41,184 nucleotides of DNA from Actinomycetota bacterium (GCA_027314515.1 DAHVAR010000112.1:1-41184); one strand, 5' to 3'. Positions 16,267 through 26,340 are shown, counted from the stretch's first letter. Notes: generated by a model from the sequence alone, not told the origin. Program-made: numbers and translations.

Positions 16267-16868
16267 TCGATGCCGGCCTGGCCCTTGCGGCCGGCGTCCA
16301 TCGGATGACGGATCTTGGTCATCTCGGTGACCAGGTCGGCGGCGGCTACGAGATCGGGATGCGCGCGCCTGCCGGTGATGACGACGTGCTGGGTGCCTGG
16401 CCGGGCGGCCAGGGTCGCGAGGACCTCGGTCACGTCCAGCGTGCCGTTGCTCACCGGATAGGTGAACTCGTCCAGGATCAGCAGCCGGTACTGCTCCGTT
16501 GCGAGGTCAGCTTTCACCTGCTCCCAGCCGGCCCTGGCGGCCTTCTGGTGATCTTCCGGCTGCGTTCGCAGCCAGGACCAGCCCTCCCCCATCTTGTGCC
16601 AGGTCACCGGGCCGCCCTCGCCGGTGGCCCGGTGCACGCTGCCGAGCGACTTGAGCGCGGCTTCCTCGCCGCTCTTCCACTTCGGGCTCTTGGTGAACTG
16701 GAAGACGCCGATCGGCCAGCCTGCGGTCCAGGCCCGCAGGGCCAGGCCGAATGCCGCGGTGGACTTGCCCTTGCCGTCGCCAGTGTGCACGACCAGCAGC
16801 GGCTGGGCGCGCCGCTGTCGCGTGGTCAGCCCGTCATCGGGGATCTCGGTGATCTTGCCCTGCGGCAT
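16260..16868 (-). CDS. cobO: Cob(I)yrinic acid a,c-diamide adenosyltransferase
   Basis: A 202-residue protein of the CobO/BtuR family: P-loop TGDGKGKSTAAFG (29-41), GVFQFTKSPKWKSGEE, WLRTQPEDHQKAARAGW and LLILDEFTYPVS. It attaches the 5'-deoxyadenosyl group of ATP to Co(I). The ATG directly abuts the stop of the chelatase I/D gene (TGAATG). The reductase that supplies Co(I) (CobR type) is not in the window. Confidence 0.93.
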   Translation of the reverse strand: MPQGKITEIPDDGLTTRQRRAQPLLVVHTGDGKGKSTAAFGLALRAWTAGWPIGVFQFTKSPKWKSGEEAALKSLGSVHRATGEGGPVTWHKMGEGWSWLRTQPEDHQKAARAGWEQVKADLATEQYRLLILDEFTYPVSNGTLDVTEVLATLAARPGTQHVVITGRRAHPDLVAAADLVTEMTKIRHPMDAGRKGQAGIEW

Positions 16869-18956
16869 TCAGGCTGCCTCCCTCGCCTTGATGACAGCGG
16901 CCAGTTCCCGTGCGGCCTCATCGCGGCGGTCCGGGTTCGCCGAGGCGAGGCCGGCGACGCTGACCAACTCGGCGCCGAACTCGGCCGCGATCCGGCCAGC
17001 CAGGCCCAGCCGGACGGGACCGTCCTCGGCGTCCACGACGACGCCGGCCACGCCAGCCAGGCGGCGTGCTGACTGCTGCGCGGTCCCGAACGGATCAGCG
17101 CCGCCGGTCGCGCGGCCGTCGGTGACGACTACCAGTAGCGGGCGCCTGTCCGGGTCACGCCAGCGCTCGCGCCTGATCAGGTCGGCCGCCGCGTCGAGGC
17201 CCGCGCACAGCGGTGTCTGGCCGCCGACCGGGAGGTCGTGCAGCCTGCGGGTCGCCAGCTCGACCGACCTGGTCGGCGGCACGACCGTGGTTGCGGCGCG
17301 GCCGCGGAAGGTAAGGACGGCGACGCGATCCCGCCGCCGGTAGGAGTCAGTCAGCAGCGACAGCGCCACGGTCGTCACGCTCTGGCTGCGCCGCCGGGCG
17401 GCCATGGAGCCGGAGGTGTCGAGCAGCAGGATGACCAGGTTGGCCTCCCGGCCGCGGCGCAGCCAGCGGCGGAGGTCCTGGCTGGTGGTGCGGAACGGCT
17501 CGCCAGGCCGGGCCAGCGCGGCCGCGCGCAGGGTGGGGAGCAGGTCGGGGCGGGTACTCGTCGCGATGCTGGCCGCCGGACGGCCGCGTGAGCCGCGCGA
17601 GCGGGACCGGTTGCCGCCGGCGCCGGTGCCGAAGCCGGCTGACTGCAGGTGCCGGATCCTGAACGCGGTGCCAGGGGCGGCGGCCGTCCGCGAAGCGGGC
17701 GGCCGGGCTGGATCCTGAGGCGCACCGCCGGCAGGCGACGTTCCGCTCTCCGGCGGTTCGAGCGGGCCCGGGTCTGGCGGCCCGTCCGCTGCGGCCGGGT
17801 GCTCGCTGTGCCCGGCCTGCGCCGGCGCGCCGGCGTCGTCGCAGCTCGGCTGACCGCCGCCGTCGTCGTCAGGCGGCGGCTCGGGCTCGTCCTCGCTGCC
17901 AAGCGCGTCGTCGAGCCGTTCCCGGTCGGGGCCAGGGTTGTCGAAGGGACCGCGGCGGAGCCGGTGCGGCAGCGCCAGCCTCGCTGCCTCGCGCACATCC
18001 TGGTCGGTCACGACGGTGTCGCCGCGCCAGGCGGCGTGCGCGATCGCGGTCCGGGCGGTGACCAGGTCGCCGCGCAAGCCGTCAACGCCCAGCGAGGAGC
18101 AAGCCGTCGTGATCCGGATGAGCTCCGCGTCGGGCAGGCTGACCGCGCTGACCCGGCCGCGGGCGGCGGCGATGCTGCTGGTGAGCCCCTGGCTCGCCCG
18201 CTCGTGCGCGGCCACGTCGGCGGCTGGCTGGAACTCGTGCCGGAGCCGCGCGCGCACGGCCTCGGCACGCAGCCGCGGGTCCGGGCTGGCGACGACGGCG
18301 ACGGCGAGCCCGAACCTGTCCTGCAGCTGCGGCCGCAGCTCGCCCTCCTCAGGGTTCATGGTGCCGACGAGCAGGAACCGGCTGGCGTGCCGGAGCGAGA
18401 CTCCTTCGCGCTCCACGGTGGTGACACCGGTCGCGGCAGCGTCAAGCAGGACGTCCACCAGATGGTCGGGCAGCAGGTTGATCTCGTCGACGTACAGCAC
18501 GCCGCGGTGAGCCTGCGCGAGCAGCCCCGGCACGAATGCCTCCGAGGTGGGCGCGCCAGCCAGCACCCGCGGCACGTCCAGGCTGCCCACAACCCGGTCT
18601 TCGGTGGCGCCGAGCGGGAGCTCGACCAGCCGGGCCGGACGGTAATCCGCGTCGGCACCGGGCATGTGCGGGCCGTCGGGACAGTCCGGATCGGGTTCGG
18701 CCGGATCGCAGGAGAACCGGCACCTGGACACGACGGCGATGCCGGGCAGCAATGCCGCCAGCCCGCGGACCAGAGTGGTCTTGGCGGTGCCTTTCTCGCC
18801 GGACAGCAGGACGCCGCCGATGCCGGGATCAACGGCGCCGAGCAGCAACGCCAGTCGCGCGTCATCCTGGCCGACGACCGCGGCGAACGGCAGCGTCGCC
18901 GACGCCGGCGCGGGCCGTCGCGTGCCCGCGTCCGCGGGGACCGTCGGCGGCCTCAT
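16869..18956 (-). CDS. Fused ChlI/ChlD-type chelatase ATPase subunit for CobN
   Basis: A 695-residue protein joining two chelatase motor subunits. Residues about 20-340 are an AAA+ domain like ChlI/BchI: Walker A GEKGTAKTT (53-61), Walker B VLYVDEIN (153-160) and GTMNPEEGELRPQLQDRFG. Residues about 345-430 are a Pro/Asp/Gly-rich acidic linker, then a basic stretch (about 445-465). Residues about 500-690 are a von Willebrand A domain with MIDAS DTSGS (513-517). It would power cobalt insertion by CobN, in place of the CobS/CobT chelatase pair of Pseudomonas. Magnesium chelatase for chlorophyll is unlikely: the gene overlaps cobN (ATGA) and no bch/chl genes are near. Confidence 0.9.
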   Translation of the reverse strand: MRPPTVPADAGTRRPAPASATLPFAAVVGQDDARLALLLGAVDPGIGGVLLSGEKGTAKTTLVRGLAALLPGIAVVSRCRFSCDPAEPDPDCPDGPHMPGADADYRPARLVELPLGATEDRVVGSLDVPRVLAGAPTSEAFVPGLLAQAHRGVLYVDEINLLPDHLVDVLLDAAATGVTTVEREGVSLRHASRFLLVGTMNPEEGELRPQLQDRFGLAVAVVASPDPRLRAEAVRARLRHEFQPAADVAAHERASQGLTSSIAAARGRVSAVSLPDAELIRITTACSSLGVDGLRGDLVTARTAIAHAAWRGDTVVTDQDVREAARLALPHRLRRGPFDNPGPDRERLDDALGSEDEPEPPPDDDGGGQPSCDDAGAPAQAGHSEHPAAADGPPDPGPLEPPESGTSPAGGAPQDPARPPASRTAAAPGTAFRIRHLQSAGFGTGAGGNRSRSRGSRGRPAASIATSTRPDLLPTLRAAALARPGEPFRTTSQDLRRWLRRGREANLVILLLDTSGSMAARRRSQSVTTVALSLLTDSYRRRDRVAVLTFRGRAATTVVPPTRSVELATRRLHDLPVGGQTPLCAGLDAAADLIRRERWRDPDRRPLLVVVTDGRATGGADPFGTAQQSARRLAGVAGVVVDAEDGPVRLGLAGRIAAEFGAELVSVAGLASANPDRRDEAARELAAVIKAREAA

Positions 18957-21900
18957 CGGCGGTCCCCGCCCGAGTGGTCGTCTTCCAGCTGTCCCTCGAC
19001 TTCAAGATAGGCGTCCTTGAGCTGGCTGATGGTGGCGTCTTCCGGCGCCTGCCACAGGCCGCGCTCGGCGGCCTCGAGCAGCCGCTCGGCGATGCCGCGC
19101 AGCGCCCAGGGGTTGCTTTGCGCGAGAAACTTGCGGGTGCCGGGGTCAAAGACGTAGCTGGCGGCCAGCTGCTCGTACATCCAGTCCGTGACCACGCCGG
19201 TGGTGGCGTCCCAGCCGAACAGGTAGTCGACCGTGGCCGCCAGCTCGAACGCGCCCTTGTAGCCGTGCCGCTTCATGGCGTCGATCCAGCGCGGGTTGAT
19301 CACGCGGGACCTGAACACCCGGGCCGATTCCTCGGTGAGCGAGCGGGTCCGGACGTGGTCGGGCCGGGTGCTGTCGCCGACGTAGGCGCGCGGCGCGGCG
19401 CCGGCCAGCTCCCGCACAGTCGCGACCATGCCGCCGTGGAAGGTGTAGTAGTCGGCTGAGTCGGCGATGTCGTGCTCGCGGGTATCGGTGTTCTTGACCG
19501 CGACGGCGATGCGCCGGTAAGCGGCTTCCATGTCCGCCTGCGCGGCCCGGCCGTCCAGGCCGCGGCCGTAGGCGTGCCCGCCCCACAGCGCGTACACCGC
19601 GGCGAGGTCGCTGTTATCGCGCCAGGACCGGCTGTCCAGCGCCGCCAGCAGGCCGGCGCCGTAGGTGCCTGGCGCGGAACCGAAGACCCGGCTGGTGGCC
19701 CGCCGCATGTCGTCGTGCCGTGCCAGGTCGGCCTGGACGTGGGCGCGGACGAAGTTGTCCGCCGGGTCCTCCTCCAGCCCGGCGGCCAGCGTGACCGCTT
19801 CATCAAGGAGAGCGACCACGTGCGGGAAGGCGTCCCGGAAGAAGCCGCTGATGCGGACCACGACGTCAATCCGCGGCCGGCCCAGCTCGGCCACGCTGAT
19901 GACCTCTAGCCCCGTCACGCGCCTGCTCGCCTCGTCCCAGCTCGGCCGCACCCCGAGCAGCGCGAGCACCTCTGCGATGTCGTCACCAGCGGTCCGCATC
20001 GCGGCGGTACCCCACACCGACAGGCCGACGGAGGCTGGCCACTGCCCGGTCTCCTCCCGGTACCGGGCCAGCAGCGAGTCCGCGAGCTGGCAGCCGGTGT
20101 CCCAGGCGAGCCTGGACGGCACCGCCTTGGGGTCGACTGCGTAGAAGTTGCGGCCGGTCGGCAGCACATTGACCAGGCCGCGCAGAGGTGAGCCGCTCGG
20201 CCCCGCTGGCACGTGCCCGCCGTCCAGGGCGTGCAGCACGGCGCTGATCTCGCCGGCAGTCCGCGCCAGCCGGGGGACGATCTCAGCAGCGGCGAACCGG
20301 AGCAGGCCCGAGACCGCCTCGCTCGGCCGCCCGAGGATGGCCGCCACCGTCTCATCGACAGCATCGGCACGCCACCCTGTTCCCTCCATGGTTTCCACGA
20401 GGGAACGGGCGACAACCTCGGCCTGATCGGTCGCCGCCCGCCCGGCGCTTCCGTCCTCGGTCAGGCCCAGCGCTTCCCGCAGTCCGGGCATCGCGCCGGC
20501 GCGCCCGGCCCAGATCTGACGGGCCTGCAGCATCGCCAGCACCAGGCCCACCCGCTGCGGCCCGGCGGGCGCTGCGCCGAGCACGTGCAGGCCGTCGCGG
20601 ATCTGTGCGTCCTTGACTTCGCATAGCCAGCCGTCGACGTGCAGGACGAACTCGTCGAACTCGGTGTCGTGCGGGCGGGAGTTCAGGCCGAGATCGTGGT
20701 CGAGCCGGGCCGCCTGGATGAGCGTCCAGATCTGCGCGCGGATCGCGGGCAGCTTGGCCGGGTCGAGCGCCGCGATGCTGGCGTGCTCATCGAGCAACTG
20801 CTCGAGCCTGGCCATGTCGCCATAAGTCTCGGCCCTGGCCATCGGCGGGACCAGGTGGCTGACGATCGTCGCGTGCGCGCGCCGCTTGGCCTGCGTCCCC
20901 TCGCCGGGGTCGTTGACCAGGAACGGGTAGATCAGCGGCAGGTTGCCGAGGACGGCATCGGGGGCGCAGCCAGCGGACATGCCCAGGCTCTTGCCCGGCA
21001 GCCACTCCACCGTGCCGTGCTTGCCGAGATGGATGACCGCATGAGCGCCGAATCCGTGCTCCAGCCAGCGGTAGGCCGCCAGGTAATGGTGACTTGGCGG
21101 CAGGTCAGGATCGTGATAGATCGCGATCGGGTTCTCGCCGAAGCCGCGCGGCGGCTGCACGAGCAGCACCACGTTGCCGGCGGTCAGCGCGGCGAGCACC
21201 AGCTCGCCACCGGGATCACGGGAGGTATCGACGTAGAGCTCGCCCGGCGGCGGTCCCCACGCTGCGCGCATCGCCGTGCGCAGGCTCTCCGGCACCTGCG
21301 CGAACCACTCCCGGTACTGCGCGGCCGGAATGCGCACGACGGCTTCGGACAGTTGCTGGCTGGTGAGCCAGTCGGGGTCCTGGCCGCCCGCGGCGATAAT
21401 GGCATGCATGAGCGCGTCGCCATCGGGCGGCTCAACGCCCGGCAGCGCGCCCGGGCCGTGCATCGGGCCCACGTCGTAGCCCGCCGCGCGCATCGCGCGC
21501 AGTAGCGCGACCGCGCTCGCGGGGGTGTCCAGGCCGACGGCGTTGCCGATCCGCGCGTGCTTGGTGGGGTAAGACGACAGCACGATCGCGACCCGGCGGC
21601 CGGCCGGGGTGGTGTGGCGGAGCCGGGCGAGCGCCATGGCCTGGCCGGCCACCCGGGCTGCTCGCTCAGGATCGGCGACGTACACTGTCAGGCCGTCCTC
21701 GCCGGTCTCCTTGAACGAGAACGGCACGCTGATCAGCCGGCCGTCGAACTCCGGGATCGCGACCTGGGTGGCCGCGTCCAACGGGCTGAGCCCGCCGCTC
21801 CCGGCGGCCCACTCCGCTCGCGAGGTGGTCAGGCACAGTGCCTGCAGCACCGGCACGTCGAGCGCTGCGATGGCGCCGGCGTCCCAGGCCTCGTCGTCTC

Positions 21901-22612
21901 CGCCCGCCTGCGCGAGCGCCGCGGTGCTGCCGCCAGCCGCCAGCACCGTCACGACAAGCACGTCCGCGGTCGCCAGCTGCTTCAGCAGGTCAGCCTCGGC
22001 GGACCGCAGGCTGCCGCACCACACCGGCATCGGCTTTCCGCCGGCCGCGTTTACCGCGGCGGCGAGGTCGTCGATGAAGGCGGCGTTGCCGGCCAGTTCG
22101 TGCGCCCGGTAGTAGACGATGCCGATCACCGGCGCGCCGGCGAGATCGCTGTTGCCGTCGAGCTGCGGTGCCTTGCGGACGCCCCACGGCGGAGCTGGCC
22201 GCGGCGGCTCGAAGCCGGTGCCGCCGAGCATCACGGTGTCGGTCAGGAACCGGGCCAGCTCGCGCAGGTTCGCCGTCCCGCCGTGCGCCAGGTACGCATG
22301 CGCCTGCGCGGCAATCCCGGCCGGGACGGTTGACAGCGCCATCAGCGCCGCGTCCGGTGCCTGTTCGCCGCTGACGACGATAACCGGGCGATCCTGCGCG
22401 CGCAGCGACGCCAATCCCGCCCGCCAGGCTTCCTCACCGCCGAGCAGGCGGACGACCACGACATCGGCGCCGGCCAGCAACGCGGGGAGGTCGGCCGGGA
22501 GAAGGCGGGCCGGGTTGGCGAGCTTGTAGCCGACGCCGCTGGACCGGGCGGTGAGCAGGTCGGTGTCAGACGTGGACAGCAGCGCCACCGTGCACAGGCG
22601 GTCATCTTCCAC
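18953..22612 (-). CDS. cobN: Cobaltochelatase large subunit
   Basis: A 1219-residue protein, normal CobN length. Signatures include PVIGIVYYRAHELAGN, RIGNAVGLDTPASAVALLRAM, VIHLGKHGTVEWLPGK (the conserved His-containing chelatase motif), DLARLEQLLDE-like helices, and the C-terminal YLFGWDATTGVVTDWMYEQ and NPWALRGIAERLLEA. It inserts cobalt into hydrogenobyrinic acid a,c-diamide with ATP hydrolysis by the I/D partner. GTG 22612 is chosen because it follows CCGGAGGAGG at ideal spacing; the frame remains open upstream only because the riboswitch happens to lack stops. First gene of the long minus-strand operon, under cobalamin riboswitch control. Confidence 0.95.
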   Translation of the reverse strand: MEDDRLCTVALLSTSDTDLLTARSSGVGYKLANPARLLPADLPALLAGADVVVVRLLGGEEAWRAGLASLRAQDRPVIVVSGEQAPDAALMALSTVPAGIAAQAHAYLAHGGTANLRELARFLTDTVMLGGTGFEPPRPAPPWGVRKAPQLDGNSDLAGAPVIGIVYYRAHELAGNAAFIDDLAAAVNAAGGKPMPVWCGSLRSAEADLLKQLATADVLVVTVLAAGGSTAALAQAGGDDEAWDAGAIAALDVPVLQALCLTTSRAEWAAGSGGLSPLDAATQVAIPEFDGRLISVPFSFKETGEDGLTVYVADPERAARVAGQAMALARLRHTTPAGRRVAIVLSSYPTKHARIGNAVGLDTPASAVALLRAMRAAGYDVGPMHGPGALPGVEPPDGDALMHAIIAAGGQDPDWLTSQQLSEAVVRIPAAQYREWFAQVPESLRTAMRAAWGPPPGELYVDTSRDPGGELVLAALTAGNVVLLVQPPRGFGENPIAIYHDPDLPPSHHYLAAYRWLEHGFGAHAVIHLGKHGTVEWLPGKSLGMSAGCAPDAVLGNLPLIYPFLVNDPGEGTQAKRRAHATIVSHLVPPMARAETYGDMARLEQLLDEHASIAALDPAKLPAIRAQIWTLIQAARLDHDLGLNSRPHDTEFDEFVLHVDGWLCEVKDAQIRDGLHVLGAAPAGPQRVGLVLAMLQARQIWAGRAGAMPGLREALGLTEDGSAGRAATDQAEVVARSLVETMEGTGWRADAVDETVAAILGRPSEAVSGLLRFAAAEIVPRLARTAGEISAVLHALDGGHVPAGPSGSPLRGLVNVLPTGRNFYAVDPKAVPSRLAWDTGCQLADSLLARYREETGQWPASVGLSVWGTAAMRTAGDDIAEVLALLGVRPSWDEASRRVTGLEVISVAELGRPRIDVVVRISGFFRDAFPHVVALLDEAVTLAAGLEEDPADNFVRAHVQADLARHDDMRRATSRVFGSAPGTYGAGLLAALDSRSWRDNSDLAAVYALWGGHAYGRGLDGRAAQADMEAAYRRIAVAVKNTDTREHDIADSADYYTFHGGMVATVRELAGAAPRAYVGDSTRPDHVRTRSLTEESARVFRSRVINPRWIDAMKRHGYKGAFELAATVDYLFGWDATTGVVTDWMYEQLAASYVFDPGTRKFLAQSNPWALRGIAERLLEAAERGLWQAPEDATISQLKDAYLEVEGQLEDDHSGGDRR

Positions 22613-22621
22613 GCTGGCCTC

Positions 22622-22662
22622 CTCCGGGGTCCGCGCCCCAGTTGACGGTCGCGACGCCGGAG
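22622..22662 (-). promoter_or_regulatory. cobN riboswitch expression platform (Shine-Dalgarno sequestering helix)
   Basis: The Shine-Dalgarno side CCGGAG (complement of plus 22622-22627) can pair with CTCCGG at the 3' edge of the aptamer (complement of plus 22657-22662). No T-run follows, so control is most likely at translation: ligand binding would favour the helix that hides the ribosome site. Pairing is seen; switching is inferred. Confidence 0.6.
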
Positions 22663-22812
22663 TGTCCTGGCTCCCGGATCGGCGCTCGCCCCGGCCTTCC
22701 AGCCCGCAGGGGCCGTGACCGCACATGGGGTCTGCTACCCGGTGACAGTGGCGGGACCGCGCCGGATTCACACCGGCTTCCTCGCTGGCTGTCGCGTTGT
22801 GGACTGACTGTA
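22655..22812 (-). promoter_or_regulatory. Cobalamin riboswitch aptamer upstream of cobN
   Basis: Read on the minus strand, the leader contains GGAAGCCGGTGTGAATCCGG, then CGGTCCCGCCACTGTCACCGG, and ends with GGGAGCCAGGACACTCCGG. These are the conserved core and B12-box segments of AdoCbl riboswitches. It lies directly before the cobN GTG. Bound cobalamin would lower expression of the eight-gene operon. Boundaries are approximate. Confidence 0.93.
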
Positions 22813-22967
22813 CTACGGCCGCCGGCGTGGCGTCCGGCGTGGCAGGCAGGCGCGGCGACTGCCTATGATGCGCTTCGAGTCCCGCCGGTGCCCGGCGGCG
22901 CGCGCCCGGACCGATCCGGCCCGGCGCCAGCGCGGTGCCGGGCCCCGGCCGCAGAGCGGAGGTACCA

Positions 22968-24101
22968 GTGCAGGCAGCCACCGATGCGTGCCCTGGCCTG
23001 CTGGATCTCCACCCGGCACGGGACGGCGCGGTCGCGCGGATCCGGCTGCCTGGCGGTTACGTCACCGGGCGGCAGTGGGCCGCCGTCGCCGCACTGGCCA
23101 GCGAGTTCGGGGACGGGAACGTGGACGTCACCGCGCGGGGCAACGTCCAGCTGCGCGGTCTGCGGCCCGGAGCCGGCGCCAGCCTGGCCAGCCGCGCCGC
23201 GCAGGCGGGCCTGCTGCCGTCGGGCGCGCACGACCGGGCACGGAACATCACCGCCAGCCCGCTGTCCGGCCTCGGCGGCCGGCCGCCGCTGCGCCGCCTG
23301 GTGCGGGCCCTCGACGCCGCGATCGTCGCCGATCCGGCGCTCGCGGCGCTACCGGGCAGGTTTGTGTTTGCGGTCGACGACGGGACCGGCGGCGCCGCCA
23401 TCGCCCGATCCGATGTCGGCCTGCGCCGGACCGGCCGGCAGGCCGAGCTGCTGATAGCGGGATGCAGGGCCGGCATCCTGCTGCCCGTCCGGGCTGCCGT
23501 GCCCGCCGCCATCGCCGCTGCCCGCGCCGCTGTCAGGCTCGGCGTGGGCACGAACGTCACCCGGATCCGCGACCTGCCCGGCGGCGGCCGCGCGGTGGCC
23601 ACGGCGGCGGGCGGTGCCCCCCTGGCGGCCGTGCCGCCCGACGTCGGCCGGCTGCTGCTGGGCGCGCTGGCGGCGGGCGAGCCCGGTGTGCTGGTGGCCG
23701 GCGCCCGGCTCGGGCGGCTCACCGCAGCGCAGCTGAGGCTGACCGGGTCGCTGCTGCACCCGGCCGAGGTGCTGCGGCTGGCAGCAGCGGGCCGGATCGT
23801 GATCCCGCTGGCGGTCACGGCGGCCGACGCGCTAGCCCGGCTGGCCGGATCCGGATTGCTGACCAGCGACGAGGACACGATGTCCGGCGTCAGCTCCTGC
23901 AGCGGCATGGCCTGCGGCCGGTCGGTCGCCGACGTGCGCGCGCTCGCACGGCCGATGCCCGGACATCCCCGCATCCACTGGGCCGGATGCGCGCGGGGCT
24001 GCGGCGCGCCGGCCGACGCTGACCTGATCGTCGCGACCGGTCCCGGCAGCTTCCTCATCGGCGGGAAGCCGGCCGGAATCACGATCGCCGGAATGTCATG
24101 A
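22968..24101 (+). CDS. cobG: Precorrin-3B synthase
   Basis: A 377-residue protein of the nitrite/sulfite reductase-like family. The N-terminal ferredoxin-like half has [17 protein letters not shown]; iron-sulfur cysteines are in [12 protein letters not shown] and [12 protein letters not shown] near the C-terminus. It uses O2 to form the gamma-lactone of precorrin-3B, an aerobic-route marker. GTG 22968 is supported by GGAGG six bases upstream. A possible -10 (TATGAT, 22864-22869) lies about 100 bp upstream, but its -35 is poor. No riboswitch is seen on this strand, so the unit may escape direct cobalamin control. The stop overlaps cobH (ATGA). Confidence 0.92.
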   Translation: MQAATDACPGLLDLHPARDGAVARIRLPGGYVTGRQWAAVAALASEFGDGNVDVTARGNVQLRGLRPGAGASLASRAAQAGLLPSGAHDRARNITASPLSGLGGRPPLRRLVRALDAAIVADPALAALPGRFVFAVDDGTGGAAIARSDVGLRRTGRQAELLIAGCRAGILLPVRAAVPAAIAAARAAVRLGVGTNVTRIRDLPGGGRAVATAAGGAPLAAVPPDVGRLLLGALAAGEPGVLVAGARLGRLTAAQLRLTGSLLHPAEVLRLAAAGRIVIPLAVTAADALARLAGSGLLTSDEDTMSGVSSCSGMACGRSVADVRALARPMPGHPRIHWAGCARGCGAPADADLIVATGPGSFLIGGKPAGITIAGMS

Positions 24102-24784
24102 CCGGCACCACGTCGCCGGCCGGCCAGGGCAGCAACGTCGCGGCCGCAGCCGGAGCCGCGCCTGACTACGAGCGGGACGGCGCGCAGATCTACCGCGCGT
24201 CGTTCGCGGTCATCCGCGCGGAGTCCGACCTGAGCGCGATCCCGGCCGACCTGGAGCCCGCGGTCGTGCGGATGATCCACGCCTGCGGGATGACCGACCT
24301 GCCGGCCGATGTCGCCTGGTCGCCCGGCGCCGGGACCGCGGCGCGGGCAGCCCTGGCTGGCGGCGCGGCGGTGCTGTGCGACTCGGTCATGGTGGCCGGC
24401 GGCATCACCCGCTCCCGGCTGCGGGCCGGCAACCCGGTCGTCTGCACGCTCCGCGACCCCCGGGTACCTGAGCTGGCGGCGCGGCTGCGCACCACCCGGT
24501 CGGCCGCGGCTATCGACCTGTGGGGCGATCAGCTGGCCGGGGCCGTCGTCGCCATCGGCAACGCCCCGACCGCGCTGTTCCGGCTGCTGGAGCTTCTGGG
24601 CGCGGGAGCACCACAGCCCGCGGCGATCATCGGCATCCCGGTCGGCTTCATCGGCGCGGCCGAGTCCAAGCTGGCGCTGACGTCCTGGCCGGGCGGGGTG
24701 CCCTACCTGACCGTGCTCGGCCGGCGCGGCGGCTCGGCTATGACGGCAGCCGCGGTGAACGCGCTGGCGGGAGATCCGGAATGA
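24098..24784 (+). CDS. cobH: Precorrin-8X methylmutase
   Basis: A 228-residue protein with the CobH/CbiC fold signatures: [19 protein letters not shown], the catalytic histidine H61 in [38 protein letters not shown] and [18 protein letters not shown]. It moves the C11 methyl group to C12 to give hydrogenobyrinic acid. The first 22 residues are a low-complexity Ala/Gly lead. Both ends overlap neighbours by 4 bp (ATGA), coupling it to cobG and cobI-cobJ. Confidence 0.93.
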   Translation: MTGTTSPAGQGSNVAAAAGAAPDYERDGAQIYRASFAVIRAESDLSAIPADLEPAVVRMIHACGMTDLPADVAWSPGAGTAARAALAGGAAVLCDSVMVAGGITRSRLRAGNPVVCTLRDPRVPELAARLRTTRSAAAIDLWGDQLAGAVVAIGNAPTALFRLLELLGAGAPQPAAIIGIPVGFIGAAESKLALTSWPGGVPYLTVLGRRGGSAMTAAAVNALAGDPE

Positions 24785-26340
24785 GTCCGCGACCCGGGCA
24801 GGTCACCGGTGTGGGCGTCGGGCCAGGTGATCCCGGCCTGGTCACCGTCCGGGCTGCCCGGCTCATCTCGGCGGCAGACGTCATCGCCTATCACTGCGCC
24901 GCGCACGGCCGGAGCATCGCGCGGGCCGCCGCCGCGCCGTACCTGCGAGACGGCCAGACCGAGGAGGTGCTTCGCTACCCGGTCACCACCGGGATCAGCG
25001 ACCATCCCGGCGGCTACGACGGCGCGATGGCGGAGTTCTACGCACAAGCCGCCGAGCGGCTGGCCCGGCACCTGCGCGACGGCCGTGACGTAGTGGTCCT
25101 GTGCGAGGGTGACCCGTCGTTGTACGGGTCGTACCTGCACCTGCACGAGCGGCTCCGCGGCCGGTTCCGGTCGGTGATCGTGCCGGGCGTCTCCTCGGTG
25201 TCCGCTGCCGCGGCGGCCGCCGGGGTGCCGCTCGTACAGCACGACGAGACGCTGACGGTGCTGCCGGGCACGCTGCCCGCAGATCAGCTCCGGGCCCGGC
25301 TGGCCGGCGCGGACGCGGCAGCGGTGCTCAAGCTCGGCCGCACGTTCGCCGCCGTCCGCTCAGCGCTGGAGGAGGCCGGCCAGCTCGGCCGTGCCCTGTA
25401 CGTCGAGCGCGCGGGCACCGACCGCGAGCGGGTCGAGCCGCTGGCCGGCGTGGATCCGGCCGATGTCCCGTACATGTCGCTGGCGCTCGTGCCCGGCCGA
25501 GGCCACCGCGAGACGACCCAGCCGGGCGTGGTGATCGTCGGATTGGGGCCCGGCGACCCCGGGTGGCTGACGCCCGAGGCCGACGCCGCCATCGCGGCGG
25601 CCACCGACCTGGTCGGCTACCGGCCGTATCTGGCCCGCGTCGCGGTACGCCCCGGTCAGGACCGGCACGCATCGGGCAACACGGTCGAGGCCGAGCGGTC
25701 CGCGCTGGCGCTCGACCTGGCCGCCGCCGGGCGGCGGGTCGCGGTGGTGTCATCCGGCGATCCTGGCGTGTTCGCGATGGCGGCAGCGGTGCTGGAGCAG
25801 GCAGTGGCCGGCGGCGACCGATGGGCCGGCGTCCCGGTGACGGTGCTGCCGGGCGTCACAGCCGCGCAGGCGGTCGCGGCCAGGGCAGGCGCGCCCCTCG
25901 GCCACGACTACTGCGTGCTCAGCCTCTCGGACCGGCTGAAGCCGTGGCCGGTGATAGCCGGCCGGGTCGAGCACGCCGCCGCCGCTGACCTCGTGCTGGC
26001 GCTGTATAACCCCGCATCCCGGTCACGGACCTGGCAGCTGACCGCCGTCGCCGACATCATCCTGCGCCATCGCAGCCCGGCGACTCCCGTCATCCTCGGC
26101 CGCTGCGTGGGCCGCGAGGGCGAGCAGCTGCAGGTGATCACGCTGGCTGACCTGAGCGCAGCGGATGTCGATATGTCCACGCTGGTCATCGTCGGCTCCA
26201 GCGCGACAAGAGCGGCGGAGCACGGCGGGCAGCCGGTGGTGTTCACGCCCCGGCACTACGGTGAAGCTGGCGCAGCAGCCAGCTCTCGGCATCCTCGGCG
26301 CAAGAGCACTCCGGCGCCGCGGCCAGCACCGGACGGGTGA
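24781..26340 (+). CDS. cobIJ: CobI-CobJ fusion: precorrin-2 C20 and precorrin-3B C17 methyltransferases
   Basis: A 519-residue protein of two SAM-dependent tetrapyrrole methylase domains. CobI (about 1-240): [38 protein letters not shown] and [16 protein letters not shown]. CobJ (about 247-495): [56 protein letters not shown] and LYNPASRSR. The same fusion is known in mycobacteria. The CobJ domain appears complete at FTPRHY; the last 26 residues are Pro/Ser/Arg-rich, lack family similarity and overlap the antiparallel cobK 3' end. ATG 24781 overlaps the cobH stop. Confidence 0.94.
   Translation: MSPRPGQVTGVGVGPGDPGLVTVRAARLISAADVIAYHCAAHGRSIARAAAAPYLRDGQTEEVLRYPVTTGISDHPGGYDGAMAEFYAQAAERLARHLRDGRDVVVLCEGDPSLYGSYLHLHERLRGRFRSVIVPGVSSVSAAAAAAGVPLVQHDETLTVLPGTLPADQLRARLAGADAAAVLKLGRTFAAVRSALEEAGQLGRALYVERAGTDRERVEPLAGVDPADVPYMSLALVPGRGHRETTQPGVVIVGLGPGDPGWLTPEADAAIAAATDLVGYRPYLARVAVRPGQDRHASGNTVEAERSALALDLAAAGRRVAVVSSGDPGVFAMAAAVLEQAVAGGDRWAGVPVTVLPGVTAAQAVAARAGAPLGHDYCVLSLSDRLKPWPVIAGRVEHAAAADLVLALYNPASRSRTWQLTAVADIILRHRSPATPVILGRCVGREGEQLQVITLADLSAADVDMSTLVIVGSSATRAAEHGGQPVVFTPRHYGEAGAAASSRHPRRKSTPAPRPAPDG

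Noticed and set aside
14866-16308. Long plus-strand open frame opposite cobB and cobO
   Set aside because: It is antisense to two well-supported genes, has no family signature and is Arg/Gly/Asp-rich, as expected for stop-poor antisense DNA at this GC content.
17649-19010. Long plus-strand open frame opposite the chelatase gene
   Set aside because: Antisense shadow; composition and lack of any motif argue against coding.
22613-22981. In-frame extension of cobN by 123 codons
   Set aside because: It would translate the riboswitch aptamer; GTG 22612 has an ideal Shine-Dalgarno.
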